Assembly (NCBI RefSeq): GCF_002352765.1
Contig: NZ_KZ293963.1
Span: forward strand, 1,944,368-2,008,367
Length of the DNA: 64,000 nt
Direction: 5' to 3'
Origin: Alteribacter populi
Lineage (GTDB): Bacteria; Bacillota; Bacilli; Bacillales; Salisediminibacteriaceae
This document shows, piece by piece, positions 9,747-16,703 of this stretch (its first letter is position 1; each line of letters starts with the position of its first letter). The notes below the pieces were generated by a model. It did no database searches, was not told the origin of the DNA, and saw only the letters and a program-made list of their open reading frames with translations. The translations under genes were made by a program, and so were the position numbers.

Positions 9747-9791
9747 TGGTGGAGCATAGCGGGCTCGAACCGCTGACCTCTTCGCTGCCAG
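9747..9791 (-). other. attL: 3' portion of tRNA-Ala(GGC), prophage left junction
   Basis: The minus strand reads anticodon loop CTGGCAG (anticodon GGC), arm CGAAG, variable AGGTC, T-arm AGCGGTTCGAGCCCGCT, acceptor and CCA: the 3' part of a Bacillus tRNA-Ala. Upstream of the loop the sequence no longer pairs (expected CTTCG, observed TCCGG) and no D-arm or 5' acceptor follows. This is the signature of integration into a tRNA 3' end. The chromosome lies to the left; the prophage extends right and should end beyond 64000 with a rebuilt tRNA. The stretch 9792-9944 is phage DNA without a clear gene. Confidence 0.85.
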
Positions 9792-9944
9792 CCGGAAGGT
9801 ACGATATACCCTCGTCAATTCATCCGCCAATTCCCCGGAAAACCGCAGTAATTCAACGTTTATTCCCCGTTAATTCACCGCCAATTATTTCGTACTTCAC
9901 GATAATACCACGCAGCACCACTTTTCGTCAAATTTTGCAGCGCT

Positions 9945-10178
9945 TTACCCGAAATAATCCGCCACGTCTTCGTCGACCCTCGCACGCTGCAACCCCCTCG
10001 CAATCTTCCGTATTACTTTCGAGCTCGGTTCATAGTGCTTGTCCGTACATAACCTCGTCAATGTGTTCGGACTGATCCCGGACAGCTTCGCGAACTCCTT
10101 TTGCGTAATATCGTAATCATCAAGTAGCCGACCGAACTGGCTGCGTGCTTTTCCTAATCCGAATAATTCTGCGAACAT
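9945..10178 (-). CDS. Small Cro/C1-type HTH regulator
   Basis: 77 residues. HTH block DITQKEFAKLSGISPNTLTRLCTDKHYEPSSKVIRKIARGL at residues 23-64, the XRE family layout. AAGGAGGCGATAAT precedes the ATG. It lies alone at the prophage left end, transcribed toward attL and divergent from the accessory plus-strand block, which it may repress. Confidence 0.75.
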   Translation of the reverse strand: MFAELFGLGKARSQFGRLLDDYDITQKEFAKLSGISPNTLTRLCTDKHYEPSSKVIRKIARGLQRARVDEDVADYFG

Positions 10179-10514
10179 ATTATCGCCTCCTTATCGGCAG
10201 TTTCGTCCAAGTATCGCAAATTTATACGACCTTCCGCCTAAACTTTTGCGAAACATGTACGAGCGGTACGGCATAGGTATATAACGTAGTCGCTACCACG
10301 GTCGGCTGGCGCCGCTGACTGCGGTAGCTACACCGGTCATTACCCGAGTTTCTACTATAGTAATGGTACCGAGGTTTTATCTTGTACAACGGAATAATAC
10401 GAGGATTTACGAAGTCTGTTTAAAGTGGAAGACGGAGCGAAGCGGAGGATGGATGTAACGGTCATGTAAATTTTGGTGAACAGTAGAAAGAAAACTATGA
10501 GGGAGTGAAATTAA
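10179..10514. other. Intergenic region without a gene
   Basis: 336 bp between divergent genes. Two inverted repeats are visible: GCTACC (10292-10297) with GGTAGC (10323-10328), and CATTAC with GTAATG around 10337-10366. I see no convincing -35/-10 pair and no ORF with a ribosome binding site until 10515. It probably carries the divergent control region of the HTH gene and the plus-strand block. Confidence 0.5.
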
Positions 10515-10709
10515 ATGAAGTCAATAAGAATTGGCGTATCACCTTTAACTGAGAATGTATACGCGGGAGAAATCATAAATGATATGTGGGTTGGAGATAA
10601 ACAAGACGTAACAGAAGATTTTAAAAGGTGTGTTGTTAACTATTGCACTAAAGTCGTTGAATTTGAAGTGGATGGAATGAAATTTAAGGCTACTTGTGAA
10701 CGAGTTTAA
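10515..10709 (+). CDS. DUF7446-like small phage protein
   Basis: 64 residues starting MKSIRIGVSPLTENVYAGEI and containing NKQDVTE-type sequence (DKQDVTEDF). This pattern of 'iG-SPLT-.-vyAG' and 'KQDVT' is shared by small phage proteins of the DUF7446 group; function unknown. GGGAGTG precedes the ATG. It is AT-rich compared with genes further right. Confidence 0.65.
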   Translation: MKSIRIGVSPLTENVYAGEIINDMWVGDKQDVTEDFKRCVVNYCTKVVEFEVDGMKFKATCERV

Positions 10710-10853
10710 AAGAGAAACTATGTAAGAAAATAAAAGGAGAAAATCAGATGGCTATAGTTGTTTTATATAAGGATTAAGCCTAAGTGATGAATAGTTCGAT
10801 TCCACATGACGCGAGAGTATACGTCAAATACGAAAATAAACGGAGGAAATTTT

Positions 10854-11159
10854 ATGAAACGGAATAGTACGAAAATTACAACGGTTGATTTTCGAGAGTT
10901 TGTCCGAAATGAGCGGATACCGAAACCAGTCCCGCAAGACTACACGTTAGCTAGCGTCAGTATTATAGACGTAGGCTCGTTTATCATCGTCGGTGCCGGA
11001 CTGCTCGGTCTTGGTGTAGCTGCGGCGGAAATGGTCGCTGCTCGACGAGATAATGAACATGTAGCAGAGGGCATCGTGAAATTTATGCGATTATTCATGC
11101 CGATTACGTTACTTATCGCGCTAATCGTTCTGACGTTTTTCAATCCGTTAATAAAATGA
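10854..11159 (+). CDS. Two-TM membrane protein of the FtsK-like cluster
   Basis: 101 residues from the ATG after ACGGAGG (an in-frame ATG 48 bp upstream lacks a Shine-Dalgarno). Hydrophobic segments at about residues 40-63 and 78-98 with a cationic loop between. Its stop overlaps the sequence leading into the FtsK-like gene. No family recognised. Position suggests a membrane partner of the ATPase. Confidence 0.7.
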   Translation: MKRNSTKITTVDFREFVRNERIPKPVPQDYTLASVSIIDVGSFIIVGAGLLGLGVAAAEMVAARRDNEHVAEGIVKFMRLFMPITLLIALIVLTFFNPLIK

Positions 11160-11176
11160 CGAAGGAGGTTATGTGC

Positions 11177-12346
11177 ATGATAGCGAAGTTTACGAAGATT
11201 AAAGAGGAGCGACGACTCAAAGCGGAGTTAAAGAAGGCGTTTACCGTTGCGGAGATTTACCGCGAATACAATGGATTCGACGGCAAGAAGGGGCGAATAT
11301 ATCCGAAAATTCATTCGGTCAGAGAAACGGGTGACAGTCGCGAGTATGTATTTACGTTACCGACCGGATTAGACCCGCGAGATCTTACGAAAAAGGATTA
11401 TGTGTTCCGGCAGGTCTTTGGCGATAAGCTTGAATTTGACGGGGAAATTAAGCGTTTTACACTTACCGTATACTATAGGTCTCTACCGTCATCCGCGCCC
11501 TATTTACGTGTTGATTTACCGTCAAAACTAAGCGATATGCGCCTCCCTATCCTTTGCGGAGTGGATCGATACGGGGAAACGGTAAGCTACGACATGGCCG
11601 AGTACCCGCATTTACTAATCGCAGGCGAAACGGGGTCCGGTAAGTCAACGCAGGTAAGGTCGATTATTACAACGTTAATCCGTAACGTGGGCGCCGACAA
11701 ATTAACGTTGTACATGGCGGATTTAAAGCGGTCGGAATTTCACATATTTAAACGCGTAAAACATGTTCCCGAGGTAATGACGAAAACGGCGAAGCTTAAA
11801 TCGCGTGTCTCGAAATTGCGAAAGGAGATGGAGCGGCGCGGCGACTTACTCGATGAACACGAAGTGACGCATGTGGACGAATTACCAGCCGACAAGCGCC
11901 CGAAATACATTGTGCTATGTATCGACGAGGTCGCGATGCTACAGAAGGAAAATGTAATAATGGAAGGAATCGAAGAGATATCCGCAATCGGCCGGGCGCT
12001 TGGCGTGTTTCTTTTGCTCTCGATGCAACGTCCGGACCGCAACGTGCTTGACGGAAAATTGAAGAATAACCTCACGGTGCGAATGGCTTTTCGACACTCG
12101 GACGGCATTAACTCGCGAATAACGATAGGTACGCAGGACGCGAAGGATATTAGCATCGAAGAACGCGGGCGGATGTATTTAAAACTCGAGGATTTAACGT
12201 TAATACAAGCGCCTTATCTCACGGATAAAGAAGCGCGAAAACTGCTCGATCCTTACCGAGTTGAGCGCGAAGAGTCCGAGGAATACGCGGAACAGCCGCC
12301 GGAAGACGGCGAAGAATTTATGGTGGGGTTGATTGATGATGAATAA
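11177..12346 (+). CDS. FtsK/SpoIIIE-like DNA-translocase ATPase
   Basis: 389 residues. Start chosen at the ATG 8 nt after AAGGAGG. Walker A AGETGSGKST near residue 155, Walker B YIVLCIDEVAM near residue 250, and an FtsK-type LLSMQRPDRNVLDG sensor segment. There is no N-terminal membrane domain. Such short FtsK-like proteins accompany replication-relaxation proteins in Firmicute plasmids, integrative elements and some Bacillus prophages, and are thought to act in DNA handling or transfer. It overlaps the next gene by 11 bp. Confidence 0.85.
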   Translation: MIAKFTKIKEERRLKAELKKAFTVAEIYREYNGFDGKKGRIYPKIHSVRETGDSREYVFTLPTGLDPRDLTKKDYVFRQVFGDKLEFDGEIKRFTLTVYYRSLPSSAPYLRVDLPSKLSDMRLPILCGVDRYGETVSYDMAEYPHLLIAGETGSGKSTQVRSIITTLIRNVGADKLTLYMADLKRSEFHIFKRVKHVPEVMTKTAKLKSRVSKLRKEMERRGDLLDEHEVTHVDELPADKRPKYIVLCIDEVAMLQKENVIMEGIEEISAIGRALGVFLLLSMQRPDRNVLDGKLKNNLTVRMAFRHSDGINSRITIGTQDAKDISIEERGRMYLKLEDLTLIQAPYLTDKEARKLLDPYRVEREESEEYAEQPPEDGEEFMVGLIDDE

Positions 12347-12956
12347 ACGATATAAAACGATTATAGATGAGGTTACGAAATTCCGGTGCTTGTCACGAGA
12401 TCAAATTTCGGAGCTCTATTTCGGGCACTGCCGTAAACCTCATACCAACGCAAATACGGCGCTCAAACGATTAAGAGACCGCAGGTATTTAACCGTGGCC
12501 CCTTTCCGGCAGCCTTACGTGTACATGATCAACCCCGCGCCTATCAAACGCGACAGCAACAAAATCGACCATTACCTCGCAATAGCGGACGTGTATATCG
12601 CGCTGAAAAAGGCGGGCAAGGTGCGGGAGTTTACGGTGGAGCCCCGGTATGATGACGTCGAGGTGAGACCTGATATATTTACGGTGTATCAAGGAATGCC
12701 GTTGTTTATCGAGGTGCAAAAGTCCGTTTATAGCGATCGGGTCATGGCGAAGAAATTTGAGCGGTATCAAGCGTATTATGATAGTGAGGATTGGCGTAAA
12801 CTCGACTGGCAGCCGAAAGGAAACCCGGTATTTCCCTATGTACTGTTATTTTCTACGCAAAAGTATCGAGTTGAGACGGAGGGGTTTAAGGTGCGACAAT
12901 ATACGGATGTAAGCGAGTTTTTACGGAGCTTGACTGTTAGAGTTAACGTCGGCTAA
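12336..12956 (+). CDS. Replication-relaxation family protein
   Basis: 206 residues. N-terminal winged helix (KFRCLSRDQISELYFGHC... ALKRLRDRRYLTV) followed by a DHYLAIADVYIAL segment and a nuclease-like VRPDIFTVYQGMPLFIEVQKS block. This is the layout of the replication-relaxation family of plasmid and element replication proteins. It is translationally coupled to the FtsK-like gene. TTG, ATG and ATG occur in tandem at the start; the first ATG was chosen. Confidence 0.82.
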   Translation: MMNKRYKTIIDEVTKFRCLSRDQISELYFGHCRKPHTNANTALKRLRDRRYLTVAPFRQPYVYMINPAPIKRDSNKIDHYLAIADVYIALKKAGKVREFTVEPRYDDVEVRPDIFTVYQGMPLFIEVQKSVYSDRVMAKKFERYQAYYDSEDWRKLDWQPKGNPVFPYVLLFSTQKYRVETEGFKVRQYTDVSEFLRSLTVRVNVG

Positions 12957-12984
12957 AAATAATTTAAAAAACTTCCGAAAAAGT

Positions 12985-13014
12985 GTTTACAATGTAAACG
13001 ATTTGGGATATACT
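12985..13014 (+). promoter_or_regulatory. Sigma-A promoter with an operator-like palindrome over the -35
   Basis: -35 TTTACA (12986-12991), 17-bp spacer, -10 TATACT (13009-13014). A perfect palindrome GTTTAC-AAT-GTAAAC (12985-12999) covers the -35. It drives the small-gene run 13046-13803. The palindrome is a likely repressor site. Confidence 0.7.
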
Positions 13015-13045
13015 ACAATTAATAAATCAAACGGAGGCGATCGGA

Positions 13046-13450
13046 ATGACCGTAAAAGAAATGCTCGAAAAGGCGCACGAAATTGCTGAACAGAACGAAG
13101 CGAAATACGATTTTATCGGACTAAGATTCGAAGACAAGGAACGCGAGGAAGGCGAAACGTGCGAAACTAGCCGGCACAATCTCGACCGCGAAGATGAGCG
13201 GGAATTTCCGGAATACGGAACGGAAGAGTACGAAGAAATGTTCGAGCTTGACGGAACTAGCGCATGGCACATCGAATACGACGCAATGCTCGGCTACAAC
13301 GATCGCGACATGGATAAAGACGCGGAAAGCCTGCACAACGTATATCACGCGTACATCATCGGAGGCAACGAAATTACGAATAAGGACGATGCTTTAGACG
13401 AAGGAGAAATCGTTATCAAAAACGCGAAAGTTATCGCGAAATTATATTAA
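13046..13450 (+). CDS. Acidic phage protein of unknown function
   Basis: 134 residues, very rich in Glu and Asp, with no membrane segment and no motif I recognise. A strong ACGGAGGCGATCGGA leader precedes the ATG; the same leader is repeated before the next gene. It is transcribed from the promoter at 12985. Strong acidity suggests a protein-binding or DNA-mimic role, but this is only a possibility. Confidence 0.7.
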   Translation: MTVKEMLEKAHEIAEQNEAKYDFIGLRFEDKEREEGETCETSRHNLDREDEREFPEYGTEEYEEMFELDGTSAWHIEYDAMLGYNDRDMDKDAESLHNVYHAYIIGGNEITNKDDALDEGEIVIKNAKVIAKLY

Positions 13451-13465
13451 ACGGAGGCGATCGGA

Positions 13466-13609
13466 ATGGGCGCAAAATCCGCAATTTACAAATTCTTGCG
13501 AATATGGAACGATGCGAGCGCGGTCAAACGAGGCACTGTCGGTAAACGTATTGGTCGGCGTGCTACCGGTAAGGCTGCCGGCCGCACCATGCGAAATCTA
13601 TTTAAATGA
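13466..13609 (+). CDS. Small basic protein conserved near FtsK/replication-relaxation genes
   Basis: 47 residues (MGAKSAIYKFLRIWNDASAV...), Arg/Lys/Gly-rich second half. The leader ACGGAGGCGATCGGA is identical to that of the upstream gene, suggesting a local duplication of the translation start. Its TGA overlaps the next ATG (ATGA). Function unknown. Confidence 0.7.
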   Translation: MGAKSAIYKFLRIWNDASAVKRGTVGKRIGRRATGKAAGRTMRNLFK

Positions 13610-13803
13610 TACCGAAGCTTTACGCAAAGTCCGATCTAGCCACAAGGTGGGGCGTCTCGCGGCAGGTCGTCAATAACTGGTCGCGGCGCCACGCCGATTT
13701 CCCTCCGGAGCACACACGAGTCGATAACGGACGCCTGCCTTTGTTTCTCGAGGATGACGTAATTAAATACGAAACTACACGCAATTTAGCCCGCCGGAAT
13801 TAA
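13606..13803 (+). CDS. AlpA/excisionase-like HTH protein
   Basis: 65 residues. KSDLATRWGVSRQVVNNWSRRHADFPPEH then a short wing ending in LEDDVIKYE, as in MerR-like/AlpA and phage excisionase proteins. It is coupled to the upstream small basic gene and convergent with the YolD-like gene. Confidence 0.72.
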   Translation: MIPKLYAKSDLATRWGVSRQVVNNWSRRHADFPPEHTRVDNGRLPLFLEDDVIKYETTRNLARRN

Positions 13804-13818
13804 CCGAGCGGGTCTTCG

Positions 13819-14205
13819 TTATTCAACGCTAATTACGCAATCAAACGACAACCGCTCGCGATTACCTTCCGAATCGATCAACCGAAACTCCTTCCGCTGG
13901 GCATCGCAATAATGGCAATGTGCGGTGATATCGTACGTATGTCCGTCGCGCCAATACGTAAAGGTTAGCGGGCGGTTTTCCGCCATTGCTTCCGCTACCG
14001 TTCGGCTGATTTCTTCGTATGCCTGTTCGTCGAGTTCCGGTTTTGGCGATTTACCATACTCCGACCGACTCTTCCGTAACAATGCGGCATGTTCCGGGAT
14101 CATTATCGGCTGCCATTTGACCATGCCGCGGTCATTAAGCCGATCATCGAAATAATCTTTCGTAATCCATTGCGAGCCGTCTCCGAATTTACCGCGATGT
14201 GTCAT
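13819..14205 (-). CDS. YolD-like family protein
   Basis: 128 residues. The YolD signature is GMVKWQPIMIPEHAALLRKS near residues 27-46, followed by a beta-rich C-terminal half (TFTYWRDGHTYDITAHCHYCDAQRKEFRLID). YolD proteins usually neighbour Y-family polymerase (UvrX/ImpB-like) genes, but none is seen here, so its role is uncertain. GGGGGCGGTATT precedes the ATG. Confidence 0.8.
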   Translation of the reverse strand: MTHRGKFGDGSQWITKDYFDDRLNDRGMVKWQPIMIPEHAALLRKSRSEYGKSPKPELDEQAYEEISRTVAEAMAENRPLTFTYWRDGHTYDITAHCHYCDAQRKEFRLIDSEGNRERLSFDCVISVE

Positions 14206-14255
14206 AATACCGCCCCCTTATCGATATTATACACGAACAAACGTTCGAATAAAAC

Positions 14256-14285
14256 AAAAAAAATAAAAGCCCGCCGTAGCGGGCT
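14256..14285 (-). terminator. Strong rho-independent terminator
   Basis: Minus strand: AGCCCGC-TACG-GCGGGCT followed by TTTATTTTTTTT. It ends the lysis/lipoprotein transcript and overlaps the end of the lipoprotein gene. Confidence 0.85.
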
Positions 14286-14731
14286 CAGTACGTATCTACT
14301 TTATCGAGAGTGTCGCGCAGCTTTTTAAGCGTACGTTGAAAATTCGTTAAATGCGAATCCTCGCTATCTAGCACGGGATCGTCGCGATTATACCGCATAA
14401 GAGCAATGTTTAATTCGCGGATGTACGAGTGTATTTCCCCTTCGTACCAGTTCAACACGCTGTAATCGTCGTATTTGTGCATGTAATCGTCGTAAAGGAT
14501 TTTTTCGCTGTCGTCTAAATTGCGCCCTTCGCGATAAGCTTCGTAAATTACCGATTTAACCTGCTTCGTGTCATCGTACAAGTCTTTCGAAACTTCCTCG
14601 CGGAACAATTCCTCTTCCTCCGCCTGACGCGCTTCTTTCTCTTCGTCCGACAACGGCTCTAAGTCGCCCGACTGTGTCGACGCGCAACCGACTAATAGTA
14701 GTGCCGATATAGCAAAAATAAATATTTTCAT
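14285..14731 (-). CDS. Phage-encoded lipoprotein
   Basis: 148 residues. Signal peptide MKIFIFAISALLLVGC with the lipobox LLVGC (Cys16), then a charged helical domain rich in Glu, Asp and Tyr. It lies at the distal end of the lysis cassette with its own AAGGGGCG leader. Phage lipoproteins expressed by lysogens can block superinfection; here that is a guess from position and export signal. No family recognised. Confidence 0.78.
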   Translation of the reverse strand: MKIFIFAISALLLVGCASTQSGDLEPLSDEEKEARQAEEEELFREEVSKDLYDDTKQVKSVIYEAYREGRNLDDSEKILYDDYMHKYDDYSVLNWYEGEIHSYIRELNIALMRYNRDDPVLDSEDSHLTNFQRTLKKLRDTLDKVDTY

Positions 14732-14819
14732 CGTAATCGCCCCTTTTTCTAAATATTACCGCATATTCTATGTATAGGCAATAGGGCACGCAATTATGCG
14801 CACCTTTTCGCCTGTATCG

Positions 14820-15077
14820 TTAATTACGTTTATCTTCCGCTTTGGTTTCGAGGAAATATTTTATCCCCGCCACTGTTCCAACGCCAAGCAACGCGTACTG
14901 TAGTCCGACCATCAACGCATCCGGTGAAACTCCGCCCGCTTCCCAAAACGCGAACGGCACGGCTAGAACGATCGCCACTACCGGTATTAACGCGTTAGAT
15001 ACTGCGCCTGCTTGCCGGATAGCATATAGTACGACCGCTAAACCTACGTACGGCGCGAACTCTGCTGCGAAATCCAT
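14820..15077 (-). CDS. Holin
   Basis: 85 residues with three hydrophobic segments at about residues 8-22, 27-45 and 55-72, and a charged C-terminus (LETKAEDKRN). Its stop-proximal position just after the amidase, size and topology fit a class I-type phage holin that forms the membrane lesion for endolysin release. GCGGAGGTGATG precedes the ATG. Confidence 0.82.
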   Translation of the reverse strand: MDFAAEFAPYVGLAVVLYAIRQAGAVSNALIPVVAIVLAVPFAFWEAGGVSPDALMVGLQYALLGVGTVAGIKYFLETKAEDKRN

Positions 15078-16202
15078 CTACATCACCTCCGCTAATTTTG
15101 CGCGTGTCTTAGGTCCGTACACGCCATCCGTAGTCAAGCCGTGAACCGATTGGAATCGACGTACGGCGTCCGCTGTCTTAGGTCCGTACACTCCGTCTAC
15201 TCCGTTATTTCTCGCACCTTTTTCCGGGTAGAAATGAACGGAAGCTAATGACTCCTGTACGGCGCGCACATTAGCACCGCTTGGGTACGGTCGGTTCGCG
15301 CGTAAGACAACGTTCGGTAAACTCGGCTTTGGCTTCGGGTTTGCTTTAGCTAACTCGCCGTACGTTTGCGGACCTACTATTCCGTCCACTCCGATTCCGC
15401 GCGCCTTTTGAAACGCCTTGACGCCTGCTTCCGTTTTAGGACCGAATATACCATCCGCGGTACCTACGTTGAATCCTAGCGTGTTTAACCGTTGTTGCAC
15501 GTATCGAACGTCTGCTCCGCGAGATCCCCGCCGGACGGTTGCGCGAGATGATGGCGTAGGCTTTTTCGGCTTTGCCGGTGCCGGCGTGGCTACCTCGTCC
15601 TTTACTCCCGTTTTAGGCGCAGGTTTAACGGATTTATACGGCTGTCCGAAGTAACGACACACCGCTCGGCACGCAGCTTCCGCACACTTGCGTCGGTAAT
15701 CATCATCGAGTAACAACGCTAAGTCCTCAGCGTTGGACATAAATCCGTGCTCCATTAGCACCGCCGGCATATTCGTTTCGCGGACAACGTGGAAATTCGT
15801 CCATGCGCCCGGCTTTGACGCTTGATTATTGCGGCGGTTGTCCCCGCGTACCTTCGCGACCTCATCGTGCCAAATATCCGCTAGCTTCTTACCGTTTTTT
15901 GACGTGTGCCAATAGAATCCCCAGTGACCGCGCGCACCTTTGTTACTGGTATAGTCCGCGTGAAACGAGAGGAATAAATCCGCCTTCTTCCCGTTTGCTT
16001 CGTTCGTACGCGTACGGAGGGCAACGTCATTCCCGTCCAAGGGCTGCGTCAATAAAACGTCGAACCCGTTCGCCTCGAAGAGCGGTTTTGCATATCCGAC
16101 AACTGCCGAGTTAAACGAAAACTCCGGCATCTTCGGTACACCCTTCGAAGGCGGGTACGTGTTCTTTCCGTGACCTGCGTCCAGTGCGATTAATTTCGTC
16201 AT
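15078..16202 (-). CDS. Endolysin: N-acetylmuramoyl-L-alanine amidase with two peptidoglycan-binding domains
   Basis: 374 residues. The Amidase_3 zinc hydrolase domain spans residues 1-185: IALDAGHG (Zn His), EFSFNSAV (Zn Glu), FLSFHAD (Zn His) and LMEHGFMSN (catalytic Glu). Two PG_binding_1 repeats follow a Pro/Lys linker at about 215-285 and 300-372, each with the GPKT/GPQT motif. It cleaves the amide between MurNAc and L-Ala. There is no signal peptide, so it needs the adjacent holin. Confidence 0.93.
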   Translation of the reverse strand: MTKLIALDAGHGKNTYPPSKGVPKMPEFSFNSAVVGYAKPLFEANGFDVLLTQPLDGNDVALRTRTNEANGKKADLFLSFHADYTSNKGARGHWGFYWHTSKNGKKLADIWHDEVAKVRGDNRRNNQASKPGAWTNFHVVRETNMPAVLMEHGFMSNAEDLALLLDDDYRRKCAEAACRAVCRYFGQPYKSVKPAPKTGVKDEVATPAPAKPKKPTPSSRATVRRGSRGADVRYVQQRLNTLGFNVGTADGIFGPKTEAGVKAFQKARGIGVDGIVGPQTYGELAKANPKPKPSLPNVVLRANRPYPSGANVRAVQESLASVHFYPEKGARNNGVDGVYGPKTADAVRRFQSVHGLTTDGVYGPKTRAKLAEVM

Positions 16203-16214
16203 ATTATCGTCCCC

Positions 16215-16508
16215 CTATAAAAGAATCGACAGTAACGCGGTACTAACCGCAATTACTGCCGTAAAAAATAAGCCCCATATCCACCGCTTTTCTGTGCGAT
16301 CATTTCGCCATCGTTCGTCGTTTTCGACAAGACGGTGTTCGTGCGAATCCAGACGCCCATGGGCGCTATTAGCGGACTCCTTTGCGTCCTCTGCCGTTTT
16401 TTGTATTTCGGATAGTCGGTCGACCTTCGTGTCGAGTCGCGCGATTGATTCTCGGACATCCATCGCCATACGGAGAAGCTCTTTCGTTTCGTCGAGATTA
16501 TCGGACAT
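16215..16508 (-). CDS. XhlA-like haemolysin family protein
   Basis: 97 residues from the ATG chosen here; an in-frame ATG at 16538 would add 10 residues. A coiled-coil N-terminal part (IARLDTKVDRLSEIQKT... ) precedes a single C-terminal membrane segment (WIWGLFFTAVIAVSTALLSILL), the XhlA layout. XhlA assists holin-dependent lysis in Bacillus PBSX-type prophages. It starts the lysis cassette directly upstream of the endolysin. Confidence 0.83.
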   Translation of the reverse strand: MSDNLDETKELLRMAMDVRESIARLDTKVDRLSEIQKTAEDAKESANSAHGRLDSHEHRLVENDERWRNDRTEKRWIWGLFFTAVIAVSTALLSILL

Positions 16509-16550
16509 TTCGTGTGTCACCGCCCCTTTTTCGGACATAAAAAATACGCC

Positions 16551-16703
16551 CTATTCGGCGGACGTTTCGGATTGGCTTTCGTTTTGTGATTCCTGTAATT
16601 CGCGAATGATTGCGTCTTTTGCGGCAGATTCGTAAGTAAGTTGCTGGATTCTCCCTAGCAAAGAATCAATTATCTTCTGATTGTCCGGTTGTATCTGGTT
16701 CAT
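16551..16703 (-). CDS. Small Gln/Glu-rich protein overlapping the Tal gene end
   Basis: 50 residues (MNQIQPDNQKIIDSLLGRIQ...), too short for many gene callers. GGAGG lies 9 nt before the ATG and the gene overlaps the last 38 bp of the Tal gene in another frame. Similar short helical proteins follow tail-fibre genes in many Bacillus phages. Function unknown. Confidence 0.68.
   Translation of the reverse strand: MNQIQPDNQKIIDSLLGRIQQLTYESAAKDAIIRELQESQNESQSETSAE

Noticed and set aside
9499..9830. Open frames around the tRNA-Ala fragment
   Set aside because: They cross the tRNA terminator and attL; no start signals.
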